64,000 nt of DNA from Tautonia rosea (GCF_012958305.1 NZ_JABBYO010000003.1:434001-498000), one strand, 5' to 3'. Shown: positions 17,554-27,546, numbered from the stretch's first letter. Made by a program: numbers and translations. Notes: a model not told the origin generated them from the sequence alone.

Positions 17554-18309
17554 TCAGTCGAGTGGCTTAATCCGGATGTTCCGGAACTGGACGATGCTCG
17601 GCGAGCCGGTGTACTTGCCGTCGCGATAGCCGCCGTGGTGCTGGAGCGAGAGCGGCCCCTCCTCGGGAGCACCGGGCAACTGGGCCTCGTCAAGCACAGT
17701 GACGTCATTCAGAACAACGGTCAATCGGTCGCCTTTCATGGTGATCTGGAAGGCGTTCCATTCGCCGACGGGCTTGTCAGCCTGAGTCTTCGGCGTGACT
17801 CCGGCTCGGACCTCGGGGGGCATGGAGCGATCCATTCGGTAGCCGTAGACCTCTCCGGAACCGATCGGCCAGCACCAGATGTTCACCTGGCACTTGCTCG
17901 ACCCTCGGAGGAAGACGCCAGAATCGGAATCCGGCAAGGCCAGGGACATTTCTTCGCCCTTGATGTCGCGGGCGTGGGTCCCGTCGGGCAGGACGTAGCG
18001 AACGTTCGGGTTGATGTTCGGGGTGTCGGTGATCTTCCACTCCAACTCCAGCACGAAATCGCCATACGATTCCTTGGAGACGAGATCCTTGACCCCTTCA
18101 GCCTCGCTCCGGGCGTCATAGTCGATCACTGGCCCGCCATCCACCTCGATCACCTTCCAGTGGCCACCGTCTCCCTCGGGGATGATCCAGTGGTCGAGGT
18201 CGCCATCCTTGAACAACCAGGTCCACCCTTCGTCATCGGCCGACAGGGCGGGACTGGCCACGATCGCGAGGGCAGCGAATGCCGCGAACAAGGAAGAGGA
18301 GAATCTCAT
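17554..18309 (-). CDS. secreted DUF1080 (3-keto-disaccharide hydrolase-type) protein
   Basis: A 251-aa exported protein with a signal peptide (MRFSSSLFAAFAALAIVASPALS) and a single DUF1080 domain, a concanavalin-like fold now named 3-keto-disaccharide hydrolase after characterised members. Typical elements are WTWLFKDGDLDHW, DFVLELEWKI, SGVFLRG, EWNAFQITMKGD and a final IVQFRNIRIKPLD. Such proteins are greatly expanded in planctomycetes and are thought to act on glycans at the cell surface or in the periplasm. ATG 18309 is preceded by GGAAGGATC, which decides it over a longer frame. No transporter or oxidoreductase partner is adjacent. Confidence 0.9.
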   Translation of the reverse strand: MRFSSSLFAAFAALAIVASPALSADDEGWTWLFKDGDLDHWIIPEGDGGHWKVIEVDGGPVIDYDARSEAEGVKDLVSKESYGDFVLELEWKITDTPNINPNVRYVLPDGTHARDIKGEEMSLALPDSDSGVFLRGSSKCQVNIWCWPIGSGEVYGYRMDRSMPPEVRAGVTPKTQADKPVGEWNAFQITMKGDRLTVVLNDVTVLDEAQLPGAPEEGPLSLQHHGGYRDGKYTGSPSIVQFRNIRIKPLD

Positions 18310-18589
18310 TGGGTTGATCCTTCCGGGGAGAGACTTCAATCGAACGAGCCGGCCTCACATGCCTGGAGACACTCAGGTCAGTCACGCTAGCGGGCTCAAG
18401 CCGTCTCGTCAATCGTTCGGCGGGCAGAGAAACAGTGACAATTGTGACGATTGAAACGGATGTGCCGCCAGCGACTTGTACGGAAGTCCATCGACACGGC
18501 CAGGTAAGAATCGTAAACTACGAACAATCGCCGAGATGACGCAACGCAGAGAAGCTGGGCATCACACGTCCATTCCGAGGGAGGCGTTC

Positions 18590-19018
18590 ATGGGACCTGC
18601 CGAGATCGTCATGAGTCTCAAGGAACTCTGCGCGGAGGAAGGACCCAAGATCCGCACTGAGACGATCGTGGAGTGGATCGATCGACAGGGAGGGTTCGAA
18701 TCGGAGGCCGAACTGATCGCCTATGCGAAGAAGATGAAGGCCCGGCAGTATGCGCGTCAATTGACCTACGAGGATGAGGAAACCGGGCTGAAAATCAAGC
18801 GGCTCTGGAGTTTCCGAGACCCGGTCACTCGCGAACGCTATTACAACGACATTCTGCAACTCCCTGAGGAACAGCGACGTCGATTGATCATTCAGTACTC
18901 TCACTTCCTCGATCAGCTTCGATCGGTTCGCCGAGCCATGGCCGACTATTTCGCCGGTCAGGAGTTCTTTCCCTTCTACGTCGGTGCGGACGCAGACGGA
19001 GAATTTGAGGAGGATTGA
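18590..19018 (+). CDS. conserved hypothetical protein, helical and charged
   Basis: A 142-aa cytoplasmic protein with no signal or membrane segment, rich in Glu, Arg and Tyr. It begins MGPAEIVMSLKELCAEEG, which suggests an N-terminal helical domain, and has aromatic patches (RLWSFRDPVTRERYYNDIL, ADYFAGQEFFPFYVG). The composition and regular codon use look genuinely coding. ATG 18590 is preceded by GAGGGAGGCG; the frame is open farther upstream without a comparable site. I do not recognise the family. It lies alone between opposite-strand genes. Confidence 0.7.
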   Translation: MGPAEIVMSLKELCAEEGPKIRTETIVEWIDRQGGFESEAELIAYAKKMKARQYARQLTYEDEETGLKIKRLWSFRDPVTRERYYNDILQLPEEQRRRLIIQYSHFLDQLRSVRRAMADYFAGQEFFPFYVGADADGEFEED

Positions 19019-19082
19019 CCAGCCCCGAGCGTGGGACGTTCGGTTCGGGACCGGTCCAGGACCCGTCGAAGTTCCTGTCCGA

Positions 19083-19556
19083 TCAGTTCGGCCTGCGGCG
19101 GGGGGTGTCCTTGATTGCGACGCTGCTGGTGCGTAAGTAGAAGGTTTTGGACAGTTCAGGAACCGTCTCGGCATCGGGCTGGGGCAGCAGACGGACACTT
19201 CGCTTGAAGGTTTGAGAACTGCCCTCGGGATCGGTCAAGACGATCGCCAGTGCACAGTCCCGATCGGCGCTGAGGCTTCGGGCATCAATCGCGATCTGTC
19301 CAAGCTGTACTGGATCACCCTGAGCTTGCGTGACCTGACGAACGACCGGCTTGAAGCGACTGCCAGGGTTTGCCGGCTTGATTTCGATCTTCCACCCATG
19401 CTCAACGCCGGAGATCTGGAGATCGAGTTTCACGGTATTACTCACCGTCTCGATCTTCGGGGTGGGCTTCGGGGTAGGTTCGTCGGCCTGGACAACGTTG
19501 GCCAAGGTGCAGGCCAGTAACGCGATGAGCAATCGGGGGCGAGCGACGATCGGCAT
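19083..19556 (-). CDS. small secreted hypothetical protein
   Basis: A 157-aa protein with a signal peptide (LLIALLACTLANVVQA) followed by a short Pro/Thr linker. The single domain looks beta-rich (VKLDLQISGVEHGWKIEIKP, LGQIAIDARS, LAIVLTDPEGSSQTFKRSVRLL). It resembles small immunoglobulin-like or carbohydrate-associated folds, but I cannot name a family. ATG 19556 is preceded by AAAGGAGC. It lies downstream of the DUF1501 gene on the same strand, separated by 351 bp, so it may belong to that unit or be independent. Confidence 0.6.
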   Translation of the reverse strand: MPIVARPRLLIALLACTLANVVQADEPTPKPTPKIETVSNTVKLDLQISGVEHGWKIEIKPANPGSRFKPVVRQVTQAQGDPVQLGQIAIDARSLSADRDCALAIVLTDPEGSSQTFKRSVRLLPQPDAETVPELSKTFYLRTSSVAIKDTPRRRPN

Positions 19557-19907
19557 GGGGAGCGGCTCCTTTTGCCTTCCTTGGTCGGGAGCCGGCGACC
19601 GAAGCACAAAGTCCAGGAGGACAAGGGGTCGCCGAGCGAAACAAGACTCCTTCCGTGGAGCGCCGCGCAAGCCGATCATCGAAGGGGGTGTGAATCTGGC
19701 CCGAGATGCGACCGAGCATCTTCGGGCAGGCGCGGATCGTCGACAGGTGAGCGGGTACTTTATCTCGAACGTTCTCGCCGGGCAAGGCCGACCATCGCGG
19801 GGTGGGCCGGGATCAGCGTGAAGGTTCCAACGCGAGAAGGAACGCGGGTCGTCGGCCGAGGCCAGCGACCCGCTCATGGCTGTCAAGAAGAGGAGCGAAG
19901 CAGTCAC
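19557..19907. other. 351-bp spacer between the DUF1501 gene and a small secreted-protein gene
   Basis: On the minus strand the frame of the downstream small gene stays open through this spacer, back to a GTG that overlaps the DUF1501 stop codon. The first codons read like a signal peptide (LLFLTAMSGSLASA). The rest is low-complexity and Arg/Pro-rich, as expected of non-coding high-GC DNA. I treat it as an untranslated spacer, or at most a decayed remnant. Confidence 0.4.
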
Positions 19908-21314
19908 TCAGGCAAGGATTTCCCGGACCACCCGCCCGTGGACGTCTGTCAAACGGAAGTCTCGGCCGGCGTAACGGTAGGTCAACCGCTCGTGGTCGAA
20001 TCCAAGGAGCTGGAGGATCGTGGCGTGAAGGTCATGAACATGGACCTTCCCCTCGACTGCCTCGCGTCCGTATTCATCAGTAGCTCCGTGGCTGTAGCCG
20101 CGCTTCACGCCCCCGCCAGCGAGCCAGTAGGAGAACCCCTTGTTGTTGTGATCCCTACCATCGGGCCCCTGGGACACCGGAGTGCGACCGAACTCGCCTC
20201 CCCAGATGACCAGGGTGTCCTCCAGAAGCCCCTGGCCTTTCAGGTCGGCCAGGAGGGCCGCGATGGGACGGTCGACGGCTCGGGCCTGACGCTCGTGATC
20301 GGCCTTGAGGTTCCGGTGCTGATCCCAGCCGTCCTGGCAGACCTCCACGAACCGGACGCCTGCCTCCAGGAACCGGCGGGCCATCAGGCATTGTCGTCCG
20401 AATCCTGCCGTCTCTTGCTCGTCGAGTCCGTACCTCGACCGTGTCTCGGATGACTCGGAGCCGAGGTCCATCACCTCGGGCACGGCGTCCTGCATCCGGA
20501 AGGCCAGTTCGTAAGAGGCGATGACTCCCTCGATCTGCGGGTCGGGACCGTCATGGTCGAGCTTCGAGCGGTTGAACGCCTGGACTAGGTCCAATTGGCG
20601 TCGCTGGGCGTTGCTGCGGAGGCGAGGGTTGGCGATGTCGGGCACGCCACCAGCCGAGGGGCCGCCCCGGAAGGTGATTGGCGTTCCCTGGTACACAGCC
20701 GGGAGAAAGGCGCTCCCGTAGTTCTGGGCCCCGCCATTGCTGGATGGTGGGCTCAGGCTGATGAATCCGGGCAGGTCCGCATTCTCAGTTCCCAGACCGT
20801 AAAGTGTCCAGGCACCCAGCGAGGGCCTCACGAACTGAGAGCTACCGGTGTGCATCTGCAAGAAGGCCTGTGGGTGCGCCGGCACATCGGTGTGCATTCC
20901 CTGAAGCAGACACAGGTCGTCGGCGTGCCGGGCGACCTCGGGGAAGAGGTCCGAGATCCAGAGGCCCGACTCGCCCCGCTGCCGGAATTCCCAGGGGGAG
21001 CCCAGCAGCGTGCCGTAGCGTGATCGCCCCGGAGCATTGGGCAGCTCGACACTCAGCTCCTTGCCACTGTCGGCCTGGAGCTTCGGCTTGTAGTCGAACG
21101 TGTCCACGTGGGATGGCCCGCCACTCATGCACAGGAAGACGACCCGCTTGGCCTTCGGCTCGAAATGAGGAGTTCTCGGAGCCAGAGGACTGGCGTCTCG
21201 GGCGGCGGCCTCGGCACTGATCCCAGCGAAGGCCAGGTAGCCGAATCCTGCCGAGACCGTCTGGAGCAAGCCTCGACGACTCATTTCAGGCAGGCGATTG
21301 CAGCAGTTTTTCAT
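19908..21314 (-). CDS. DUF1501 domain protein (Tat-exported, sulfatase-like fold)
   Basis: A 468-aa member of the DUF1501 family, expanded in planctomycetes and related to the alkaline phosphatase/sulfatase superfamily. The N-terminus has a twin-arginine signal (MSRRGLLQTVSAGFGYLAFAG at 11-31). Hallmarks include KRVVFLCMSGGPSHVDTFDYKP, GLWISDLFPEVARHADDL, DLPGFISLSPP, ARRFLEAGVRFVEV, WGGEFGRTP and DHNNKGFSYWLAGGGVKRG. The predicted place is the periplasm. The gene follows a PSCyt1/DUF1549/DUF1553 gene by 49 bp; this pairing is typical of planctomycetes and suggests a joint role, perhaps in polysaccharide or organic-matter use, but the biochemical function is not established. Confidence 0.95.
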   Translation of the reverse strand: MKNCCNRLPEMSRRGLLQTVSAGFGYLAFAGISAEAAARDASPLAPRTPHFEPKAKRVVFLCMSGGPSHVDTFDYKPKLQADSGKELSVELPNAPGRSRYGTLLGSPWEFRQRGESGLWISDLFPEVARHADDLCLLQGMHTDVPAHPQAFLQMHTGSSQFVRPSLGAWTLYGLGTENADLPGFISLSPPSSNGGAQNYGSAFLPAVYQGTPITFRGGPSAGGVPDIANPRLRSNAQRRQLDLVQAFNRSKLDHDGPDPQIEGVIASYELAFRMQDAVPEVMDLGSESSETRSRYGLDEQETAGFGRQCLMARRFLEAGVRFVEVCQDGWDQHRNLKADHERQARAVDRPIAALLADLKGQGLLEDTLVIWGGEFGRTPVSQGPDGRDHNNKGFSYWLAGGGVKRGYSHGATDEYGREAVEGKVHVHDLHATILQLLGFDHERLTYRYAGRDFRLTDVHGRVVREILA

Positions 21315-21363
21315 CGGTAATCCTTGATTGGTTTGGGGTGTCTCGATGGATCGCCTGCGACGA

Positions 21364-24300
21364 TTAGTTCAGCTCTCGGAATTCAGCGGTGGCGAAGAGG
21401 GCCTGACAGAATGCGGCCCAGGAGCCTCCAGGTTGTCTTGGGGCCAGATCGGGGAACTCGTCGAGGAAGGTGCGAGCTGCCTTTATCTCGTCGGCTCGGG
21501 GAGAACGGGCGAAGGCCAGCCGAAAGGCCAGGCCGATCCGCTCGTCTGTTCCCTTCGCCTCGTCGGCCAGCCGTCTTGCGAACGTCTCGGCCTGCTGGAG
21601 CACGAACGGGTTGTTCATCAAATAGAGCGACTGCGCCGGGACGGTCGTCGACTCCCGTTTCCCGGTGACCAGGCTTGGGTCGGGGAAGTCGAAGGCGTCG
21701 AGCGCCGGGTCCATTCGGTCGCGAAGCACCGGCATGTAGACCGCCCGATAGGTCGGCACCGGCTCTGCCGTTGGGATCGAGAAGAGCGTCGCGAAGGCGC
21801 CGGGCCCCGTCCTTCCCGCCATTCCTGGACCACCGGCCATCCCTTGGCCGAACCGGGGGCGATCTCCACCCTGGCCGAATCGGGGGCGATCCGAATCCGG
21901 TTGTCCGCCCCGTCCATTTTGGCCGAATCCGGGACGGTTCATCCTCTGACCACTACCGGCCATACCCATCCGTTGGCCCATCGCGACGGGGGCGGGTCGC
22001 TGCCGATCGAGCTGCCGGACGTTGCCGTCACCCAGCCTGGCGACGACCGATCCGGCCGGGCGATCGGTGTCCAGGTTGCCGCTGACGGCAAGGATCGCGT
22101 CCCGGATCGCCTCGGCCTCCAGCCGGCGCGGGGCCTGTCGCCAGACGAGTGTGTTGTCCGGATCGACGGCGGCGTTGCGATCGTCAATCGCCGAGTCGAG
22201 CTGATATGCTCGACTCAGAACGATGGATCGGATCAGCGCCTTGACGGACCATCCCCCCTCCACGAACGAGACCGCCAGGTGATCGAGCAGCTCCGGATGG
22301 CTCGGCGGTTGCCCGGTGGCGCCGAAGTTGTCGGGAGAGTCGACGAGACCTCGGCCGAACAGATGCAGCCAGACTCGATTGACCATCACCCGGGCCGTGA
22401 GCGGATTCGCCGGGTCGGCGATCCAATCGGCCAGCTCAAGCCGCCCGCTGCCCGAGGCGATGGCAGTCGCCGACGGGCCGTCGATCACCTGAAGGAACCC
22501 GCGAGGCACCACCTCCGACGGCCGGTCCAGTTCTCCCCGGAGGAACAGCGGAATGTCAATTGCGTCACCTTCTCGGGCCCCCATCGCCAGCAGCCGAGAC
22601 GACCCGTCGGGGTTGTAGTAGGACAGCCGGGTTCGGAGATTGGCGGACTGGACGATCGCGGCCACCCGGAAATTCAGCGCGTTCGGCTCGTCGCCAAGCT
22701 GACGCTGGAACTCCCCGATGCTGGCGAGCCGGTCGCGGATCTCCTGGAGTTCCTCCCGAGAAAGCGGAGCGCCGTCGATGGCCCCCGACCCCTCCGGCAG
22801 CTCGACAAGGCCGGCGGTTCGATTGACCTGCACGGTCCGAGCACCTCCAAAAAGTGTGTCGGTGCTGGCGAAGATGCCCGCCATCGCGTAGTAGTCACGC
22901 TGGGGAATCGGGTCGGTCTTGTGGTCGTGGCAGCGGGCACAGGCGACCGTCAGGCCGAGCATTCCTCGACCGATCGCGTCGACTTGTTCGTCGGCCAGGT
23001 CGAGCAAGAACTGTCGAGGGTCCTGCGTGATGTGCGACTTCGTCCCGACCGCCAGGTAGCCCGTTGCCACCAGTTGCTCGGCCCGCTGCCGGTCGTTCTC
23101 TGACGGCAACAGGTCGCCGGCGATCTGTTCCTTGAGGAATTGATCGTACGGCTTGTCGGCATTGAAGGCGTCGATGACGTAGTCGCGGTAACGCCAGGCG
23201 AACGGATAGAAGATATTCACATCCTTACCGCTCGATTCTGCGAACCGCGCCACGTCGAGCCAGTGTCGCCCCCAGCGCTCCCCGAAGGCAGGAGAGTCGA
23301 GCAACCGATCCACGACCTTCTCGAACGCATCCGGCGATGTGTCCTCCAGAAACACGGCGAGATCCTCCGGAGTCGGCGGCAGTCCGGTCAGGTCAAATGA
23401 GACCCGGCGAAGCAAGGTTGCGCGGTCGGCATCGCCAACGGGATGCAGACCGGCGGACTCCAGCCCGGCCAGGAGGAAGCGGTCGATGTCTGACCGGGGC
23501 CAATCGACATCGGCGACGGCGGGCGGCTCAACCGCGACTGGTGGCTGGAACGCCCAGTGTGTTTTGCCCTGTTCCACGTTGATGGTCGACTCCGGTGCCG
23601 GGGCCGCGGTGACTGGCGGCCCCGAGTCTCTCGGGTCCGGCGCTCCCATGGCGACCCATCGCTCAAAGTCGGCGATCACCTCCCGCGGCAGCGGCTCGCC
23701 GGGCGGCATCGGACGGAAGTCCTCACCCCGCATTGAGAGGATCAGGACGCTGTCATCCGGCAGGCCCGGCTCAATGATCGGCCCGCTCGCCCCTCCCAGC
23801 AGCATGGCCTCTCGGGTGTCGAGCTTCAGTCCCCCCCGGACTTGCGAGGCTCCCTCGGAATGGCAGGAATAACACTGGGTGGCCAGGACCGGCCGGATTT
23901 TCGACTCGAAGAAGGCGACCTGTTCGTCGGTCATCGGTTCTGCCGGTACATCTGCGTGGCGCTCATCCGAGGCAACTCCCGACGGAAGGACCGATCGGAG
24001 CGGGTTTCTCGGGTCGCGGCGGAATCCCATCCCCGGCCCGACTTGATTTCCGGGCGCCCCGGGGCGCCTCATGGCATTGCCTCGCCCGTATTCATCGGGC
24101 GAGATGAAATCGTCCCCGTTGCTGTCCAGGTTCGAGAAGACGAACCTGACGGCCGCCAAGTTGTCTCGAAACCGAGGAGAGGCCTGGACAGCCGTCCGAA
24201 ATTCCTCAAACGAGACTTTGCCATCGCGGTTGGCGTCAAGCGTCCCGAACGGGGGAGGGGCGGGAGTGTCACCGAATCCTCTGGGAGGCTGTCCCATTCG

Positions 24301-24615
24301 TCCGCCGAACCTTGCGGGCGGCTGTCCGGGACGCTGCAGGTTCTTCAACTCATCGAGATCGAGCCCTCCGTCGCGGTTCGTGTCGAGACGGTTGAACAGG
24401 AAATCGACCTGTGCAGGCTGCTCTCGAAGTCGGGGAGCACGCTCGGCGATCGGTGCAAACTCAGCCTTCGACACTTTCCCGTCGCCGTCCCGATCGAGTC
24501 TGATGAGCAACTCCTCCGGCTCCGGTTGATCCGGAGGACCGACTTGTGCTCGCGCCGCCTGTGCCGACACGCCCAGGCTGATCAGCATGATCCATCCGAT
24601 GAATCGAACTTTCAT
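21364..24615 (-). CDS. planctomycete cytochrome (PSCyt1) DUF1549/DUF1553 protein with four EF-hands
   Basis: A 1083-aa exported protein. It has a signal peptide ([13 protein letters not shown], residues 11-23) and four EF-hand loops starting with DRDGDGKVS (41), DTNRDGGLD (78), DANRDGKVS (127) and DSNGDDFIS (164). A PSCyt1 haem-binding motif CYSCH follows at 248-252. DUF1549 begins near [14 protein letters not shown], and DUF1553 near the later [17 protein letters not shown]. Inside DUF1553 there is an inserted Gly/Met/Arg-rich stretch with repeated RPRFGQG, encoded around 21820-21990. ATG 24615 follows AGGGGGACG. Calcium binding and covalent haem attachment are inferred from motifs; the role of the family is not established. 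It is cotranscribed with the DUF1501 gene. Confidence 0.93.
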   Translation of the reverse strand: MKVRFIGWIMLISLGVSAQAARAQVGPPDQPEPEELLIRLDRDGDGKVSKAEFAPIAERAPRLREQPAQVDFLFNRLDTNRDGGLDLDELKNLQRPGQPPARFGGRMGQPPRGFGDTPAPPPFGTLDANRDGKVSFEEFRTAVQASPRFRDNLAAVRFVFSNLDSNGDDFISPDEYGRGNAMRRPGAPGNQVGPGMGFRRDPRNPLRSVLPSGVASDERHADVPAEPMTDEQVAFFESKIRPVLATQCYSCHSEGASQVRGGLKLDTREAMLLGGASGPIIEPGLPDDSVLILSMRGEDFRPMPPGEPLPREVIADFERWVAMGAPDPRDSGPPVTAAPAPESTINVEQGKTHWAFQPPVAVEPPAVADVDWPRSDIDRFLLAGLESAGLHPVGDADRATLLRRVSFDLTGLPPTPEDLAVFLEDTSPDAFEKVVDRLLDSPAFGERWGRHWLDVARFAESSGKDVNIFYPFAWRYRDYVIDAFNADKPYDQFLKEQIAGDLLPSENDRQRAEQLVATGYLAVGTKSHITQDPRQFLLDLADEQVDAIGRGMLGLTVACARCHDHKTDPIPQRDYYAMAGIFASTDTLFGGARTVQVNRTAGLVELPEGSGAIDGAPLSREELQEIRDRLASIGEFQRQLGDEPNALNFRVAAIVQSANLRTRLSYYNPDGSSRLLAMGAREGDAIDIPLFLRGELDRPSEVVPRGFLQVIDGPSATAIASGSGRLELADWIADPANPLTARVMVNRVWLHLFGRGLVDSPDNFGATGQPPSHPELLDHLAVSFVEGGWSVKALIRSIVLSRAYQLDSAIDDRNAAVDPDNTLVWRQAPRRLEAEAIRDAILAVSGNLDTDRPAGSVVARLGDGNVRQLDRQRPAPVAMGQRMGMAGSGQRMNRPGFGQNGRGGQPDSDRPRFGQGGDRPRFGQGMAGGPGMAGRTGPGAFATLFSIPTAEPVPTYRAVYMPVLRDRMDPALDAFDFPDPSLVTGKRESTTVPAQSLYLMNNPFVLQQAETFARRLADEAKGTDERIGLAFRLAFARSPRADEIKAARTFLDEFPDLAPRQPGGSWAAFCQALFATAEFRELN

Positions 24616-24980
24616 CGTCACGTCCCCCTCCCAGTGGCCTGGGTCGTCGAGATGCTCCGCTCCACCCCCCAAGGCTCGGGTGAACCCGGCCACTGGGGCG
24701 ATCCTCACCGATGAAACACCGGCTCCTCGGGAGAGGTGTCGCGTGTTTCCGCCGATCACCCCCGAAGTCGAGTGTTCGAAATTGACTCACGATTGGGAGA
24801 TCTGGCCCTGGCCGTTCTGGTTTCAGCTCCTTGAAAAACCTGAGGTCGTCGACCAATCGGCCCAGGGGCCGGTTTGTGGTAATCTAGGATCGGTCAAGGT
24901 CGGCGGAACATGACTCGTCGATCGACCGCAGGCCGACCCACCCTCGCACCGAACCGCGGGCCGTCAGGACCCGACGAATC
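24616..24980. other. 365-bp divergent intergenic region
   Basis: It lies between the cytochrome-family gene (-) and trpA (+) and must hold both promoters. I see TTGAAA at 24831-24836 and a TAATCT at 24880-24885 on the plus strand, but they are not correctly spaced with each other or with good partners, so I do not assign a promoter. No trp leader peptide with Trp codons or attenuator hairpin was recognised. Confidence 0.35.
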
Positions 24981-25799
24981 ATGAATCGAATCGACGCCTT
25001 GTTCTCTCGACTCCGATCCGAAGGACATCGGGCCTTGATGCCCTTCCTCACCGCGGGCGATCCCGACTTATCGACGACCGCGGCCTTGATCCGGGAAGCG
25101 GTCCGTCGAGGGGCGCACATGATCGAGGTCGGCATTCCCTACTCTGACCCAATTGCCGATGGCCCGGTCATCGCAGCCAGCTACCAACGAGCGCTCGACG
25201 CCGGAATCAAGCTCGGTCCGATCTTCGAGATGCTCACCGCCCTGCGTCGGGGAGAAGGGGGAGCCCCGGTCGAGGTGCCAATGGTCACCATGTCTTCCTA
25301 TGCGATCATTCACCGACGAGGCACCAGTCGCTACCTCGACGAGGCAAAGGCCGCGGGCATCGATGGCCTGATCGTACCGGACCTTCCGGTCGAGGAGGCC
25401 GGCACCCTGGCCGAGCTTGCAGCCGAACGTGACCTGCGACTCATTCAGCTCATCACGCCTCGGACTCCCCGCGACCGTGCGGCCGCGATTGCTCGGACAA
25501 CAACCGGGTTCATCTATTACGTTTCGGTGGCCGGAATTACCGGCGAGCGGACCGAGTTGCCCCCCGATCTGTCTGAGGCCGTCCACTGGCTTCGCACTCA
25601 AACCGAGTTGCCCATCTGCATCGGCTTCGGGATCAGCCGTCCCGAACACATCCGGGCACTGGCTCCGGTCGCCGATGGCTTGATCGTCGGCAGTGCGCTC
25701 GTTCGACGACTCGCTGATGCCTCAGACACCCCTCGCGAGGTGCTCGTCGATCGGGTCGGTGCCTTCGTCGAAGAACTGGCCGGCGCCTTACCGTCGTAA
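24981..25799 (+). CDS. trpA: tryptophan synthase alpha subunit
   Basis: Cleaves indole-3-glycerol phosphate to indole and glyceraldehyde 3-phosphate; indole then passes to the beta subunit. The 272-aa sequence has the catalytic pair at their canonical numbers, Glu49 in MIEVGIPYSDPIADGP and Asp60. The phosphate-binding elements are also present (YYVSVAGITGER near 175-186, GFGISRPEHI near 215, DGLIVGSALVRR near 235). Length and start are normal. No trpB or other trp gene is in the window, so the subunits seem to be encoded separately here, or trpB lies elsewhere. The stop precedes a convergent small gene by 66 bp. Confidence 0.97.
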   Translation: MNRIDALFSRLRSEGHRALMPFLTAGDPDLSTTAALIREAVRRGAHMIEVGIPYSDPIADGPVIAASYQRALDAGIKLGPIFEMLTALRRGEGGAPVEVPMVTMSSYAIIHRRGTSRYLDEAKAAGIDGLIVPDLPVEEAGTLAELAAERDLRLIQLITPRTPRDRAAAIARTTTGFIYYVSVAGITGERTELPPDLSEAVHWLRTQTELPICIGFGISRPEHIRALAPVADGLIVGSALVRRLADASDTPREVLVDRVGAFVEELAGALPS

Positions 25800-25865
25800 T
25801 CCTTAACAAGAGCTACGAGCCTGTCGATCCGCACCCCCGTTTCCTCGACACGCTTGAACAGTGCC

Positions 25866-26153
25866 TCACGGTGTTGCCTTGACCGAGGCGAGACGATCCT
25901 GGATGACCGCCCGGTACGCATTCGGATCAGTCCCTTTGGGAGAGGCGATCCCAATTCCCACGCAGGCACTGATCGGAACGACCCGGACAATATTGCGTTC
26001 CTGGTCACCAAGGAGCGCGACCCGGGTCTCACCCAGTTGCGCCGTGTTGTCCCAATGACACCGCGATGCTGAGCCATCAGCCAGGAAGAGCATGACTTCG
26101 GGCATCCCGGCGTCACGCAACTGTTGCCAGAGTACAGTGATCAGGTCGCCCAT
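25866..26153 (-). CDS. small hypothetical protein
   Basis: A 95-aa soluble protein with no recognised family. It begins MGDLITVLWQQLRDAGMPEV and has a beta-like middle (VMLFLADGSASRCHWD, TRVALLGDQERNIVRVVPI) and a helical end. GGAGGG with 8-bp spacing before ATG 26153 supports translation. It could form a unit with the upstream HTH gene on the same strand (131 bp). No function is claimed. Confidence 0.5.
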   Translation of the reverse strand: MGDLITVLWQQLRDAGMPEVMLFLADGSASRCHWDNTAQLGETRVALLGDQERNIVRVVPISACVGIGIASPKGTDPNAYRAVIQDRLASVKATP

Positions 26154-26284
26154 CTCCGCGATCCCTCCGGAATCGGGCGTGGCCCGGGTTCCGGAATGAA
26201 CTCCCCGCGACCGTCCGCCCCAAGCAGTCTAGGACACGGTTGGCTTGAGGCAGAGCAGGGTGCGAGGGAGACCAGGCCCCTTGC

Positions 26285-26557
26285 TCAGACCGAAACGCAA
26301 TACTTCGGCCCCTGCCCCGTGAGCAGCCAGTGAGGCTCGACTCGGGTCACGGCGAGAAATCGAAGCAACACATCACCAGGGATTGGTCCTCCACGCTCAT
26401 AGTCCGACCAGCGATGGAAGGGCAGGTGAAGTGCCGAGGCGAGCAGTGGCCCACCATGTTCGCCATAGAGATCAAACCGCACCTCGCGCATGCGAATCGC
26501 TAGTTCCGTCCGGATCGACGGCCAATCCCAGTTCTCAGGAAGTTCCAAGCGATTCAT
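26285..26557 (-). CDS. small XRE/Cro-like helix-turn-helix protein
   Basis: A 90-aa protein whose C-terminal two-thirds reads like a lambda-repressor-type DNA-binding domain: RMREVRFDLYG, GPLLASALHLPFHRWSDYERG, IPGDVLLRFLAVTRVEPHWLLTGQGP. The closing WLLTGxGP element is common in XRE-family regulators. It is shorter than a full regulator and has no sensor domain. It lies upstream of a small hypothetical gene on the same strand, so it might control that gene or itself; this is inference. Confidence 0.6.
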   Translation of the reverse strand: MNRLELPENWDWPSIRTELAIRMREVRFDLYGEHGGPLLASALHLPFHRWSDYERGGPIPGDVLLRFLAVTRVEPHWLLTGQGPKYCVSV

Positions 26558-26859
26558 GGCGAAACGATGACCTCCGGCGATCTCCGAAGGACAGGCAAGA
26601 CGCTGTGCTATTTCAGGTCCGAACTTCCTCTAATTTAGCTTGTCGCTGCGTAAGAGTCCAGTCTGACTCAGGTGCCCCAATCACCAGGATTGCGGGAAGT
26701 GGCCGGGCCGTTGGAGGCCGAGCGACGCGGTACGATCGATCGCGATGGGAGGACAATTTCAGAAACTCGGACGGATTGCCGAAAATAGTTTGTCGCAGAT
26801 CGTCGGAGAATCCGGTTCCCGGTATGGCGAGTTGAGCAGGTGAGATTCTTGTCGCTGCG
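26558..26859. other. 302-bp intergenic region
   Basis: It separates the small HTH gene (-) from a hypothetical gene (+). It contains a 12-bp direct repeat (CTTGTCGCTGCG near 26638 and again near 26848) and an AT-rich patch around 26630-26642 that could be promoter DNA for the minus-strand gene. I see no RNA gene or terminator. Confidence 0.35.
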
Positions 26860-27519
26860 ATGAGGCAGCAAGGGTCTGAGGCCGCTCAATGGTCGCTTTC
26901 AACTGCAGGCGAGGGAACTGTGCTGGCGACACTGATCTCAACCCGATGCCTGGCAGATCGGATCCGCCGGGCCTATCTTCGTCGACGTCCATGGTGGACA
27001 GGCGTGGATCCCGACGCGGCGGTCTGGTCGGCCTCAGCGGCGGCATTGATCGACGCCCACTGGTCAAATCCGCATCTGCCTCTTGATCCCGAACTGTTCG
27101 TTGTCTCCCAACCGCAATGTGATGCGGTTGCGGATCCCTGGGGTGATCTGGTTGGACCTCCGGCCGTGCGACGCTATCGGCGCCGAGTGGCTCGGATTGT
27201 CCGAAGACTGCGATCGGAATTGCGTGCTGAGCTTCGATTGATCAGATCGCGGTGCTGTCGCGGGGTCTCCGTTGAATCGCAAGTGTTGCAAGGTGGTCGT
27301 GGACTGTCTCCGCTCGGGCGATATATCGCGGCCATTCGGCTGGATCGCCCCGACTTGGCTGCGCTCCTTCGTCACGATGCTCTGCGTCAACATGACGGTT
27401 GTCCGCTGTACCAGCTGGCTTCCCGGGGCCTCCTGCCTGAAGGCCGATACCCGGTTGCCGTGATCCAGCCGTCCCCGCTGGCACCGCTGCCAATAGGTAC
27501 TTTCGTCGGTTGGAATTAA
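26860..27519 (+). CDS. hypothetical arginine-rich protein
   Basis: A 219-aa basic, cytoplasmic protein that I do not recognise. After a dispensable N-terminus, the body begins about residue 22 (LATLISTRCLADRIRRAYLRRRPWW) and contains a helical Arg-rich region (YRRRVARIVRRLRSELRAELRLI). A later part is rich in Leu, Ala and Pro. The start is uncertain: ATG 26860 has no strong ribosome-binding site, and a GTG near 26920 would also fit. A GC-rich hairpin immediately after the stop (27521-27546) is consistent with a real gene end. It lies upstream of the sigma factor gene but 277 bp away. Confidence 0.5.
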   Translation: MRQQGSEAAQWSLSTAGEGTVLATLISTRCLADRIRRAYLRRRPWWTGVDPDAAVWSASAAALIDAHWSNPHLPLDPELFVVSQPQCDAVADPWGDLVGPPAVRRYRRRVARIVRRLRSELRAELRLIRSRCCRGVSVESQVLQGGRGLSPLGRYIAAIRLDRPDLAALLRHDALRQHDGCPLYQLASRGLLPEGRYPVAVIQPSPLAPLPIGTFVGWN

Positions 27520-27520
27520 G

Positions 27521-27546
27521 TCGAATTGCCCCGCTCGGGGACGACT
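27521..27546 (+). terminator. GC-rich hairpin after hypothetical gene (weak terminator candidate)
   Basis: GTCG...CCCCG CT CGGGG A CGAC forms a nested stem (outer GTCG/CGAC, inner CCCCG/CGGGG) directly after the stop at 27519. There is no T-tract, so intrinsic termination is doubtful; it may only protect the 3' end. Confidence 0.3.

Noticed and set aside
19557-19907. GTG-started extension of the small secreted protein that overlaps the DUF1501 stop
   Set aside because: The signal-like first codons are followed by low-complexity Arg/Pro sequence, and an internal ATG with ribosome-binding site and its own signal peptide exists.
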